DNA of 64,000 bases from Verrucomicrobiaceae bacterium (GTDB lineage Bacteria > Verrucomicrobiota > Verrucomicrobiia > Verrucomicrobiales > Akkermansiaceae): contig JAIXQH010000044.1 in NCBI GenBank assembly GCA_027484055.1, positions 1-64,000 of the forward strand, written 5' to 3'. The notes beneath the pieces were generated by a model, which was not told the origin of the DNA, searched no databases, and was given only the letters and a program-made list of their open reading frames with translations. Shown here piece by piece: positions 37,257 through 45,452 of the stretch (positions within the stretch are counted from its first letter, which is position 1; every line of letters starts with the position of its first letter). The position numbers were made by a program, and so were the translations under genes.

Positions 37257-37778
37257 ATGGATATTGTTCAAACAGCACTACAAAGCCCTTTCACTTGGGG
37301 GCTTTTACTGGGTCTTCTGATCGCCGGATTCATCTGGAAATCTGGATTTTCCGCACGCCGAGGGCTTACCCGTGAGCTGAAACGAGTCGAGAGTGAGTTT
37401 AAAACTCTCCAAAATCACCTGAATACCCAGCTGAAGATCACTGCCAGTGGCAACGAGTCGGTGCAGGCCGAGCTTGAATCCCTACGGAAGCAAAATGAGA
37501 CACTCCGTGTCAACCAAGCGACCCTCCAGCAAAAACCAGGTCGGGCGGAGCTGCGACTCCTTCAGGTTCAGGAAATAGCGATTCGCACCATGCGTGAGCA
37601 AGCCCCAGGATTCGCATCCGCATGGGAAAAAGCGATCCGCCAAGGCGAGCAGGAATTGGATGCCGCAGAGTCTGGCTTGTCCAAGTTGATGCGCCGCGTG
37701 ATCCCGGGATTGGGCGGCGCGGCAGCATCACAGCCGGCGCTGATTACCACGGAAGAGCCGAGCGATCAGTCCAAATAA
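37257..37778 (+). CDS. Membrane-anchored coiled-coil protein of unknown function
   Basis: A 173-residue protein I do not recognise. Residues about 10-28 (PFTWGLLLGLLIAGFIWKSG) form one membrane helix. Residues 35-100 are a predicted coiled coil (LKRVESEFKTLQNHLNTQLK and what follows), then a helical segment and a GA/P-rich tail. The layout resembles small single-pass proteins with a cytoplasmic or periplasmic coiled coil, such as YhcB-like proteins, but this is only topology. It is probably co-transcribed with the ompH-like gene. Its last 13 bases overlap tail-to-tail with the MBL hydrolase gene. Confidence 0.6.
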   Translation: MDIVQTALQSPFTWGLLLGLLIAGFIWKSGFSARRGLTRELKRVESEFKTLQNHLNTQLKITASGNESVQAELESLRKQNETLRVNQATLQQKPGRAELRLLQVQEIAIRTMREQAPGFASAWEKAIRQGEQELDAAESGLSKLMRRVIPGLGGAAASQPALITTEEPSDQSK

Positions 37779-38374
37779 GGATTGTGCCGTGCTTCCTCGC
37801 CGACGGTTGTGCCAGGTCCATGACCTGGACGCACGCGGGTTTCCTGTGGCAGAGTCATCAAATGCCGCTTGATGCCACTCATGAGCAGTGGGGTGCTGCC
37901 GCCGGGTAGATCGGTGCGCCCAACCGAGCCCGCAAATAGCGTGTCTCCCGAGAATATCACCCCGTGGGCTTTCACGTAAAACGTCACACTATCTAGTGAA
38001 TGGCCGGGGACGTGTGCGAGGGTGATTTCTAAACCCGCGAGTTTTAAGTCGGTTTCGAGCTGGAAATGCACATCGACCACGTAGGGCTTGACCGAGATTG
38101 GCAGGCCCCAAGTGCGAGCCGGAGATTCCAAAGTCAACTCGGTGGAATAGTCCTCATAGGCGTGAAGCCTCGCGCCAAGTGACTGAAGCTCAGCGGCATC
38201 CATCACATGGTCATAGTGCTGGTGGGTGAGTAAAACATCATCCACTCGGACGCCGCGCTGCTGGACCCATTCGGCGATACCTTCCGGCGCGTCGATTAGG
38301 AAATTGCCGTCCGGAGTTTCGATGAGGTAGCCATTCGTCTGCACGAGGCCACCGGTGAACAAGGAGATTTTCAT
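37766..38374 (-). CDS. Metallo-beta-lactamase-fold hydrolase (glyoxalase II-like)
   Basis: A 202-residue MBL-fold protein. The metal-binding motif THQHYDH gives His51, His53, Asp55 and His56; VPGHSLDSVTFY and IFSGDTLFAGSVGRTD supply the next ligands, and RPGHGPGTTVGEE the last histidine. The pattern GDTLF..SVGR(T)D is typical of YcbL/glyoxalase II-like thioester hydrolases. Likely role: hydrolysis of S-lactoylglutathione or related thioesters. The ATG at 38374 begins the usual MKISLFTGGLVQTN; the frame extends upstream to 38416 without family similarity. Confidence 0.88.
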   Translation of the reverse strand: MKISLFTGGLVQTNGYLIETPDGNFLIDAPEGIAEWVQQRGVRVDDVLLTHQHYDHVMDAAELQSLGARLHAYEDYSTELTLESPARTWGLPISVKPYVVDVHFQLETDLKLAGLEITLAHVPGHSLDSVTFYVKAHGVIFSGDTLFAGSVGRTDLPGGSTPLLMSGIKRHLMTLPQETRVRPGHGPGTTVGEEARHNPYLD

Positions 38375-38430
38375 GGGGGCCACCCTCGACGACGATCGCC
38401 CGCTAGGTAAAGCCAAACTCGCTCAAAATC

Positions 38431-39495
38431 TCACTCGGAGACCGAAAAGCGATGGATCATCGTATGCCGATAAGTCTCGCCAGGCCGTAGGGTAGTCGAG
38501 GGGAAAGCGGTTTGATTCGGCGCATCTGGAAATCCTTCCGTCTCCAGACATAGCGCAGTTCGCGCCTGATAGTGGACGCCTTTTTTTCCTGTCACACTGC
38601 CATCAAATCCATTGCCCGTGTAAAGTTGGATCGCTGGCTGGTTGGTGAAAACTTCCATTACACGACCCGTTTTCGGATCTTCCAAACGGGCTGCCAGAGC
38701 CACCGAGCCTCCATTTTCAAGCACCCATGCGTGGTCGTAGCCGCCGCCAAGTTTGAGCGGCTCGAAGTCTGCTTCGAGCCGCTGCCCGATCACGGTCGGC
38801 GTCCGGAAATCCATCGGTGTCCCACTCACCGCAGTGATATCCCCAGTCGGAATGAGGCCGGCATCTGTTGGTAAAAAGGCCGCTGCTGGCATGCTCAACA
38901 CATGATCGGTGATGGGCAGCGTGGGGTCTCCTGAGAGATTCCAATACGAGTGATGGATCAGATTCACGACCGTGGCCGCGTCAGTTGTGGCCTCAGCCTC
39001 CCAGATCAATTCGTCATCGTCCGTCAATGAATAGGTGATCTTCGCCGTCAAAGTGCCGGGATACCCTTCCTCACCTGCCGGTGAACGGTAGGACAATTCC
39101 ACTGAGTTGTCGCGCGTCATGACGCCTTGCCATAGCACTTGGTCGAAGCCCTTCAGCCCACCGTGAAGGGCGCACGGGCGGCCTCCCGGTTCGTTATTCA
39201 AGGCGAGCTGGTAGCGGACCCCGTCTAAGTGGAACACCCCATCTTTAATCCGATTTCCAAACCTCCCGACGCTGGCCCCTAAGTAAAATGGGTTGACCCG
39301 CCAATCCTCTAAACGATCAAACCCATGCGTCAGATCGGCGAAGATTCCTCCGCGATCCGGCGTCTCGATTGAGACTAAAATCGCACCGTATTCCGTCACT
39401 CGCGCCTTCAGGCCGTGGACATTTGTCAGGGTGAAAATTTTCACCGGTTGCCCATCCGGCAGAGTTCCGTAACATTCTTCCACAAGAGTCGTCAT
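38431..39495 (-). CDS. galM: Aldose 1-epimerase (mutarotase)
   Basis: A 354-residue mutarotase that interconverts alpha and beta anomers of galactose, glucose and related sugars. Signatures are LGASVGRFGNRIKDG, ALHGGLKGFDQVLW (catalytic His), LIHHSYWNLSGD (second His), GGGYDHAWVL (Asp) and TALCLETEGFPDAPN (catalytic Glu). I place the start at the ATG at 39495 (MTTLVEECYGTLPDG); the open frame continues upstream into the divergent GAF gene. Cytoplasmic, no signal peptide. It may feed sugars released by the glycan locus into the Leloir pathway. Confidence 0.93.
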   Translation of the reverse strand: MTTLVEECYGTLPDGQPVKIFTLTNVHGLKARVTEYGAILVSIETPDRGGIFADLTHGFDRLEDWRVNPFYLGASVGRFGNRIKDGVFHLDGVRYQLALNNEPGGRPCALHGGLKGFDQVLWQGVMTRDNSVELSYRSPAGEEGYPGTLTAKITYSLTDDDELIWEAEATTDAATVVNLIHHSYWNLSGDPTLPITDHVLSMPAAAFLPTDAGLIPTGDITAVSGTPMDFRTPTVIGQRLEADFEPLKLGGGYDHAWVLENGGSVALAARLEDPKTGRVMEVFTNQPAIQLYTGNGFDGSVTGKKGVHYQARTALCLETEGFPDAPNQTAFPSTTLRPGETYRHTMIHRFSVSE

Positions 39496-39544
39496 CTGAA
39501 ACGATTCTCTGCAAGACCGCCCCACGAAAACCAGTTCATTTATC

Positions 39545-39994
39545 ATGACGCCTTCATTTGATTGGAAATCCCACCTCGCCTCCATTCTGGAACACTTCTC
39601 CTGCCAGACCGGGACCATCCACCGCTCGGCAGATGGGCTCACGCTTAGCCTCGTCGAGCAAATCGGCGTGCCAGATTTCTTAATCGAAAAAATCTCCATC
39701 ATCCCCTTCGGCAAAGGAATCGCTGGAGCAGCCGCCCTAAGCCGGGAACCCGTCGAACTCTGCAACCTCCAGCAAGACCTCGGCGGTGTGGCCAAGCCAG
39801 CTGCACAGCAGACCGGCGTCGCAGGCTCCCTAGCGGTGCCCATTTTTTCCTCATCCACAGGTGAGGTCATCGGCACACTTGGGATCGGAAAAACCATCCC
39901 TTACGAATTCAGCGACCTCGAAAAACAGCAACTCACCACCGCTGCGGGCGCAGTCGCCCACATCTTCGAGCAAAATCAAGCCTGCCAAGATTGA
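39545..39994 (+). CDS. GAF-domain protein
   Basis: A 149-residue stand-alone GAF domain: GTIHRSADGLTLSLVEQIG, then IIPFGKGIAGAAALSREPVE, a loop ending VAGSLAVPIFSSSTGEVIGT and the terminal helix YEFSDLEKQQLTTAAGAVAH. Such domains bind small ligands or sense redox state; two cysteines lie near residues 18 and 72, but not in the CxxC arrangement of methionine sulfoxide reductase. It starts 49 bp from the divergent galM and leads the plus-strand run that continues with the jag-like gene (30-bp gap). Confidence 0.75.
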   Translation: MTPSFDWKSHLASILEHFSCQTGTIHRSADGLTLSLVEQIGVPDFLIEKISIIPFGKGIAGAAALSREPVELCNLQQDLGGVAKPAAQQTGVAGSLAVPIFSSSTGEVIGTLGIGKTIPYEFSDLEKQQLTTAAGAVAHIFEQNQACQD

Positions 39995-40024
39995 CCAGAA
40001 GCCAGAAGCGATTAGAATTCCCAA

Positions 40025-40501
40025 ATGACCACGGTAGAATCAGCGACTAAAATTCTCGATTCGCTGCTCGGGCACCTCGGGTATGCAGCGACGATCGATC
40101 TGCAAGACACACCTGACGGCCCCTGCCTCCAAATCCAAAGTGCGGATAGCGCCGTTCTCATCGGCAAAGACGGCGAACGCCTCGACGACCTGCAATACCT
40201 CGTCAACCGCATTCTCCGCCGCCACCGCCCCGATGCCGAGCGCATCAAGGTGGACTGCGGCCACTTCCGCGCCATCCAAGAAGACCACCTCAACGAGGAA
40301 ATCAAGGCCGCAGCTGAGCGTGTCAAAATCACCGGTAAGCCCTTCCAGTTCCGCCCCCTCAATGCTTACTACCGCCGCATCGTGCATAATTGCCTCGTCG
40401 CGGATTCACAAATCGTCTCTCATTCACCTCCAGGTGATGATCGGCTCAAGCGGATCACCATTTCCTTGAAAAATGCTCCTGCTTCGACCTCTCCTTCATG
40501 A
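40025..40501 (+). CDS. Jag/KhpB-like RNA-binding protein (KH + R3H)
   Basis: A 158-residue protein with a type II KH-like domain (about 10-75) containing the LIGKDGERLDDLQYLVNRIL helix-turn, and an R3H domain (about 80-155) with RPLNAYYRRIVHNCL, the R-x3-H signature. It lacks the N-terminal Jag_N domain of firmicute Jag/EloR. It probably binds RNA and, by family, influences cell-envelope growth. Its TGA overlaps the ATG of the DoxX gene (ATGA). Confidence 0.85.
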   Translation: MTTVESATKILDSLLGHLGYAATIDLQDTPDGPCLQIQSADSAVLIGKDGERLDDLQYLVNRILRRHRPDAERIKVDCGHFRAIQEDHLNEEIKAAAERVKITGKPFQFRPLNAYYRRIVHNCLVADSQIVSHSPPGDDRLKRITISLKNAPASTSPS

Positions 40502-40971
40502 AAAAATTCTTCTTCGACTGTGGAACCCGCGACGCCACCGCCTCATTTGGAATCGCTTTTTTGCGCATCTCGATCTCGCTGATGATGCTCGTCGGCCACG
40601 GGCTTCCTAAGATCCGCAACTTTTCTGCCCAGAAAGACTTCTTCTTCGTCCCAGACTTTTTTCTGTTAAAGTTGATGACTCCGCAACTGAGTCTCATCGC
40701 CTGCATCGCCGCAGAAGTGGGAGCCACCGCGCTTATCGTTTTAGGCTTCGCCACCCGCCCAGCAGCCTTCTTGCTAGGACTCTGCATGGTGGTCGCCGCC
40801 TTTGGCTTTCTCGGCACGGCCCCTTGGTTTTTAAACTCACCCACCCTTGTGGAAACCAAGGAACAATGGCTGCTCTATCTCATTCCCATGGTCGCCATCA
40901 TCCTCACCGGCGCAGGCAGCTACTCGCTGGATGCGGTGATTTACCAAGAGCGTAAACGCCGTAGCTGGTGA
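40498..40971 (+). CDS. DoxX-family membrane protein
   Basis: A 157-residue integral membrane protein with four predicted helices: the start FLRISISLMMLVGHGLPKIR, LIACIAAEVGATALIVLGFA, AAFLLGLCMVVAAFGFLG and LYLIPMVAIILTGAGSYSLD. The GHGLPK and GAGSYSLDA ends are typical of DoxX/quinol oxidase-subunit-like proteins. Function is generally unknown; some members work in redox or thiosulfate metabolism. It is translationally coupled to the upstream KH/R3H gene and five bases from the next gene. Confidence 0.85.
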   Translation: MKKFFFDCGTRDATASFGIAFLRISISLMMLVGHGLPKIRNFSAQKDFFFVPDFFLLKLMTPQLSLIACIAAEVGATALIVLGFATRPAAFLLGLCMVVAAFGFLGTAPWFLNSPTLVETKEQWLLYLIPMVAIILTGAGSYSLDAVIYQERKRRSW

Positions 40972-40975
40972 ACCC

Positions 40976-41323
40976 ATGGAAACCTACCGTCTCGTCCTTC
41001 CTGGCGATCTGAACCACTACGGATTTCTCTTCGGCGGCAGACTTCTCGCTTGGGTCGATGAAGCCTCATGGATCGCTGCGAGCCTCGACTACCCGCATTG
41101 CCAGTTCGTCACCATCGCCATGGACACCGTGGAGTTCCATCACAGCGTTCGAGATGGCACGATCTTGAAAATCACCTGCCACCGCGAAAGGGAAGGCCGC
41201 ACCAGTGCGACTTACGCAGTCATCGTCACCGACGAGAAATCCGGCTCCACCCCCATTTTCTCAACTCGTGTCACCTTCGTCAGTGTGGATGATGCGGGAA
41301 AAAAGCGTAGCATCCGGAGCTGA
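40976..41323 (+). CDS. Hotdog-fold acyl-CoA thioesterase
   Basis: A 115-residue single hotdog domain of the YciA/BFIT type: PGDLNHYGFLFGGRLLAWVD with the catalytic Asp in WVDEASWIAA, then FVTIAMDTVEFHHSVRDG and a final beta hairpin FSTRVTFVSVD. The family hydrolyses acyl-CoA thioesters in the cytoplasm. At 115 residues it is slightly shorter than YciA. It is embedded in the GAF-jag-doxX-thioesterase-FAD gene run. Confidence 0.85.
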   Translation: METYRLVLPGDLNHYGFLFGGRLLAWVDEASWIAASLDYPHCQFVTIAMDTVEFHHSVRDGTILKITCHREREGRTSATYAVIVTDEKSGSTPIFSTRVTFVSVDDAGKKRSIRS

Positions 41324-41343
41324 AATTTTTAACTGAACCCTCT

Positions 41344-42921
41344 GTGGACTCATTGATTCATACTGTGGACGTTGTCCTACCGCTGGATAAATCCGAGGAA
41401 GACGCCGCGCGCCGTCAAGCCGCCGCGATCAAGCTCGGTGTCCCCGTCGCACGCATCGGCGGGATCAAGCTACGCAAGCATTCCATCGACGCCCGCCAGC
41501 GCGCCGTGAAAGTCCAGCTTCGGCTCGACGTTTCCCTAGACGAGCCGCTGCCAGAAGATCCCGCGCCTCATTGGTCGGTGCCGCCGCTTTCAGAACAGGC
41601 TCGCCGGGTGATCATCGTCGGCTGTGGACCGGCCGGAATGTTTGCCGCGCTGCGCTGCTTGGAACAGGGCCAGAAACCCATCCTGCTGGAGCGAGGGAAA
41701 GACGCCAGCGCCCGGCGCTTCGATCTCGCACCACTACTCCGCGAAGGGCGCGTCATCGAGGAGTCGAACTACTGTTTCGGCGAGGGCGGTGCAGGCACCT
41801 TTTCAGATGGGAAACTCTACACCCGCGCCACCAAGCGCGGGCCTGTTGCCAAGGTTTACGAAGTGCTCGTCGCCCATGGTGCCCCGGAGGAAATCCTCAC
41901 CGATGCCCATCCCCACATCGGCTCAAATTTGCTGCCCAATGTCGTCAAAGCGATCCGCGCCTCGATCATCGCCGCCGGTGGGGAAGTCCATTTCCAGACG
42001 AAAGTTGTCGATTTCCTGCTCACCGGCTCTCAAATCCGCGGCGTGCAGACCGCTTCAGGTGAGGAAATCCTCGCCGACTCGGTCATTCTCGCGACTGGGC
42101 ACTCGGCGCGTGATATCTACCGCCTGCTCGCCGAGAAAAAAATCCTTCTCGAGCCCAAGCCCTTTGCCGTCGGCTTCCGGATCGAGCACTCGCAGCCCTA
42201 CATCGACCGGACACAATACCACCTCGACTACGGCCAAGAGCGCCCGCGTCTACTCCCCGCAGCGAGGTACCGCCTCGCCACGAAAATCCGAGGCCGTGGC
42301 GTGCATTCCTTCTGCATGTGCCCTGGCGGCTGGATCGTCCCGGCGTCCACCGAGAATGATGAAGTCGTCGTCAACGGCATGAGCCTGTCCCGACGGGACT
42401 CACCCTTCGCCAATTCCGGCATGGTCGCCACCGTCGAGCCGGAGGATGTCCATGCGCTGGTTAAGCAACACGGCGTCCTCGCAGGCCTCGTGTTCCAAAA
42501 AAACCTAGAGATTTCGGCAAAACAGGCCGGTGGGGGTGGCCAAGTCGCACCTGGGCAGCGAGTGACCGATTTCCTGGATGGACGGATCTCCAGCACGCTC
42601 CCAGAAACCAGTTATTTCCCCGGCATCCACTCAGCCCCGCTTCACGACTTGTTACCCCAGTGGATCACCAGTCGTATGCGTGAAGGGCTACGCCTTTTCG
42701 GGCGGCAGATGCATGGCTACGTGTCCTCGGAGGCACTGCTGCTAGGCTTCGAGACTCGCACCAGTTCTCCCGTCCGCATCCCACGGCGCGAGGACAACTT
42801 GGAGCACCCGGAAATCCAAGGACTCTTTCCCTGTGGCGAAGGTGCAGGCTACGCAGGTGGCATCGTCAGTGCCGCCATGGATGGCCTTCGCATCGCTGAC
42901 GCGGCCTGTGTTGTGGCATAA
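41344..42921 (+). CDS. FAD-dependent oxidoreductase (COG2509-type)
   Basis: A 525-residue flavoprotein starting with GTG. An N-terminal alpha/beta domain (about 1-80, including IGGIKLRKHSIDAR) precedes a Rossmann FAD site VIIVGCGPAGMFAALRCLEQG. Then come ESNYCFGEGGAGTFSDGKLY, FQTKVVDFLLTGSQIRGV, VILATGHSARDIYRLL and a C-terminal FAD motif FPCGEGAGYAGGIVSAAMDG. This is the architecture of the uncharacterised COG2509 dehydrogenases found in many bacteria; substrate unknown. It ends just before a strong hairpin at 42926. Confidence 0.9.
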   Translation: MDSLIHTVDVVLPLDKSEEDAARRQAAAIKLGVPVARIGGIKLRKHSIDARQRAVKVQLRLDVSLDEPLPEDPAPHWSVPPLSEQARRVIIVGCGPAGMFAALRCLEQGQKPILLERGKDASARRFDLAPLLREGRVIEESNYCFGEGGAGTFSDGKLYTRATKRGPVAKVYEVLVAHGAPEEILTDAHPHIGSNLLPNVVKAIRASIIAAGGEVHFQTKVVDFLLTGSQIRGVQTASGEEILADSVILATGHSARDIYRLLAEKKILLEPKPFAVGFRIEHSQPYIDRTQYHLDYGQERPRLLPAARYRLATKIRGRGVHSFCMCPGGWIVPASTENDEVVVNGMSLSRRDSPFANSGMVATVEPEDVHALVKQHGVLAGLVFQKNLEISAKQAGGGGQVAPGQRVTDFLDGRISSTLPETSYFPGIHSAPLHDLLPQWITSRMREGLRLFGRQMHGYVSSEALLLGFETRTSSPVRIPRREDNLEHPEIQGLFPCGEGAGYAGGIVSAAMDGLRIADAACVVA

Positions 42922-42925
42922 AAAA

Positions 42926-42951
42926 ACGGAGCCTCCCGCAGAAGGCTCCGT
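42926..42951 (-). terminator. Intrinsic terminator of bamA
   Basis: ACGGAGCCT, an 8-base loop, then AGGCTCCGT form a perfect nine-base stem. Read on the minus strand it is followed by a T-run (complement of AAAAAA at 42920-42925), so it terminates the bamA transcript, whose stop codon is at 42975. On the plus strand the following TTGTTG is weak, but it may also stop the FAD oxidoreductase transcript. Confidence 0.85.
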
Positions 42952-42974
42952 TGTTGAGTGAGTGTCAGCAATCC

Positions 42975-45350
42975 TTAGAACTGCGAGCTGAGTGAGAAGT
43001 TGAACTGACCACCCTTGTCCGCTATCGAGTCTGATCCAGGCGTGTTGAATGGAATCGCGTAGTCCAGAGCGATCGGCAATGGGCTGATCGGTAGCTTGAT
43101 GCGGATGCCTAATCCGATGTCGGAATAGAAATCGGATGGATTCGGATCCCAGCTATCTTGATTCACGAAGCCAGCGTCGGCGAAGACCGCGGCTCGGACG
43201 GTTTCCACGATTGGGACGGTATATTCCAACGAGGCATAGCCGAGTGAGTTACCGCCATAGACTTCTTCGGTGAAACCCGTATCGCGCGGTCCGACATCAC
43301 GGAATTCAAAGCCGCGCAAGGTTTGAGGTCCACCGAGGTATAAGCGTTCGAAAACTGGGATTTCATCGCCATTGGTGCTGTCGACGAAGGCAAGTTCGCC
43401 GCTTAGCGTGAGGATGGTGTCCCATTTCAAGTTGATGGCTTTCTGGCCGCGGGCGTTGAAGGAGATCGTATTCACGTCGCCACCGAAAGCGGTGCCTGCT
43501 AAGGTCAAGCCGACGTCGAACTTATGACCTGACCGGGGCAGAAGAATGTTGTCACGGCTATCATAAATGTAGTTTGCCCCCAGCGCACTGCGGAGGTAGT
43601 CGCCGCCGATGTTTTTCTGAGAGAGTTGAGATTGATCACCCGTGTTATTATAGTCCTTAGGGCCGACTTCTGAGTCGATGTTCACATTCTCCAAGCGATA
43701 TTCTCCACGAATCGCGCCCCGGTCACCCACGGGTTTACGGAGGGAAATGGAGGTGCCCAGATTGGTTTGTGCGAAGAAATCACTGAAGAACGTGTTCTGT
43801 CTGTAGTAGAGCTCACCGCCGAGGGCGAGTTGTTGATCCATGAACCAAGGTTCCGTGAGTGAGACACTGAACTCGGAACGGAGTGAACCCACGCGCAAGC
43901 TAGAGGCGAAGCGCTGGCCACCGCCGGTGAAATTCCAAGGGTTGAAGAGGTTGAAGTTCGACTGCTCCAGTGTGACGAAACCGACGATGCTATCGATATT
44001 GCTGAAGCCTGCACCCACTCCCACGTTGCCGGTATTTTTTTCTTCGACTAGGACATTCACGTCGCGATATCCACCACCGGAGGTGACGCCGTTGGCCTGC
44101 ACGTCGCTAAAGTATTGGAGGTTATCCAAGCGAGATTTCGTGGTATCCAGCTCCACGGAGTTGAACATGTCACCCGGCTTGAGTGGGATTTCCCGGCGGA
44201 TCACCTTGTCCTTGGTCTTGGTGTTTCCTGAGATGTTCACCCGGCCCACGCGGAAGCGACTACCTTCAGAAACGCGGTAAACGATGTTCACTCGGTTCGG
44301 CCCCGCGTCCTTGATGTCTGCATTCACGGCAGCATCTGCATAACCCCGTGAACCATAGAAACTGCGGATCATCGTGATGTCATCCTTCATCTTCTTCGAT
44401 GAATAAGGCGAATTTCCGACGAGGGTCAGGGAGGGGTAAAGTTCCTCAGGTTTGAAAACGGTCATCGAACCGAAGCCCACACCCACGACGGTGTATTTCT
44501 CGCCCTCATTGATCGGGATGATCAAGTCCACGCGTCCATTCGACGCTGGCTCGCGGCGGATGCCTGGGCTGCTGGCGCGGAGATAACCACGGCTCCGGTA
44601 GTAGTCGAGGATGGCGTCTAAGTCAGTGTCCAGCTTGTCGGACTCGAAGCGGCCCGACTTGGTCAACCATGAGAACCAGCCCTTTTCCTTCACCTTCATT
44701 TCCTTGCGGAGTTCCAGTTCGGTGAAGGCATTAACCCCTTCAAAACGAATCTTGCGGACTTCGTTCTTGCTGCCCTCGTCGATGATGAAAATCAAATCAG
44801 ACAGTCCTTCTTGACCCGTTGCCTGCGTGCGGTGGCTGACTGTGATGTCTGGATAGCCGTAACCTTGGTAATACTTTTCGATGTTCCGGCGGGCTTCCAA
44901 GATTTGCTCGTCGCTCAGTGCGCCACCCGGCTTGATCTTGGACTCTTTGGCGAGTTTTTGGTCGGTGAAAATCGTGTTACCGACGAAGCCGACGCCCCCC
45001 AAACTCGGGCGGGTGGCCACCTCGGCGATGAGTTTGACCGTGTCGCCATTGGGTTCAGCGAGGAAGCGGACGTCGTCCACAAGTCCGGACTCATAGAGCG
45101 CCTTGATGTCGTTGTCCAAGCTCTCCGCGCGGTAAGCGGTGCCGGACTTCGTGGCCATCAAGTTCCGCAGACGAGCCTCGTCCACGGTTTTGGCCCCACG
45201 GTAGCGAATCGCCACTTCGGAAATGGTTTTTCCTTCGAAGTCCTGCGCGTGCAAGCTACCCGCGAGAGTCAGGAATGAGATGGAAGTGAGAGCGGCGAAT
45301 TGACCCACGCCACGAGGCATGAGGAGTGAGGGAGCTTTTGGGAAACGCAT
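42975..45350 (-). CDS. bamA: Outer-membrane protein assembly factor BamA
   Basis: A 791-residue Omp85 protein. A signal peptide (about 1-36, ending SLHAQD) is followed by five POTRA-type domains (about 38-430; openings such as ISEVAIRYRGAKTVDEARLR, VGFVGNTIFTDQKLAKESK and VNISGNTKTKDKVIRREIPL). A C-terminal 16-stranded barrel contains GGPQTLRGFEFRDVGP, the VRGF/Y-type loop-6 motif, and the terminal phenylalanine signature FNFSLSSQF. It inserts beta-barrel proteins into the outer membrane, which confirms a diderm cell. The N-terminus lies 57 bp from the 46-bp repeat that borders the defence cassette, so in the ancestral chromosome it probably stood divergent to the ABC-F gene. Confidence 0.95.
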   Translation of the reverse strand: MRFPKAPSLLMPRGVGQFAALTSISFLTLAGSLHAQDFEGKTISEVAIRYRGAKTVDEARLRNLMATKSGTAYRAESLDNDIKALYESGLVDDVRFLAEPNGDTVKLIAEVATRPSLGGVGFVGNTIFTDQKLAKESKIKPGGALSDEQILEARRNIEKYYQGYGYPDITVSHRTQATGQEGLSDLIFIIDEGSKNEVRKIRFEGVNAFTELELRKEMKVKEKGWFSWLTKSGRFESDKLDTDLDAILDYYRSRGYLRASSPGIRREPASNGRVDLIIPINEGEKYTVVGVGFGSMTVFKPEELYPSLTLVGNSPYSSKKMKDDITMIRSFYGSRGYADAAVNADIKDAGPNRVNIVYRVSEGSRFRVGRVNISGNTKTKDKVIRREIPLKPGDMFNSVELDTTKSRLDNLQYFSDVQANGVTSGGGYRDVNVLVEEKNTGNVGVGAGFSNIDSIVGFVTLEQSNFNLFNPWNFTGGGQRFASSLRVGSLRSEFSVSLTEPWFMDQQLALGGELYYRQNTFFSDFFAQTNLGTSISLRKPVGDRGAIRGEYRLENVNIDSEVGPKDYNNTGDQSQLSQKNIGGDYLRSALGANYIYDSRDNILLPRSGHKFDVGLTLAGTAFGGDVNTISFNARGQKAINLKWDTILTLSGELAFVDSTNGDEIPVFERLYLGGPQTLRGFEFRDVGPRDTGFTEEVYGGNSLGYASLEYTVPIVETVRAAVFADAGFVNQDSWDPNPSDFYSDIGLGIRIKLPISPLPIALDYAIPFNTPGSDSIADKGGQFNFSLSSQF

Positions 45351-45406
45351 GCCAGTGGTTAAGATGCACTATTAAAGCCCGCCTGCCCCCTGAGCCGTCA
45401 AGGGAA

Positions 45407-45452
45407 AAGCCCCTTCCCGAAATCCTTGCCCATCGCCGCGGCCTCCATTACA
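45407..45452. repeat. 46-bp direct repeat, left copy
   Basis: These 46 bases (beginning AAGCCCCTTCCCGAAATCCT, ending GCGGCCTCCATTACA) recur without a mismatch at 55309-55354 in the same orientation. The pair encloses the whole restriction/SIR2 cassette; the copies start 9902 bp apart. The left copy contains the stop codon of hsdR (45448-45450). Confidence 0.9.
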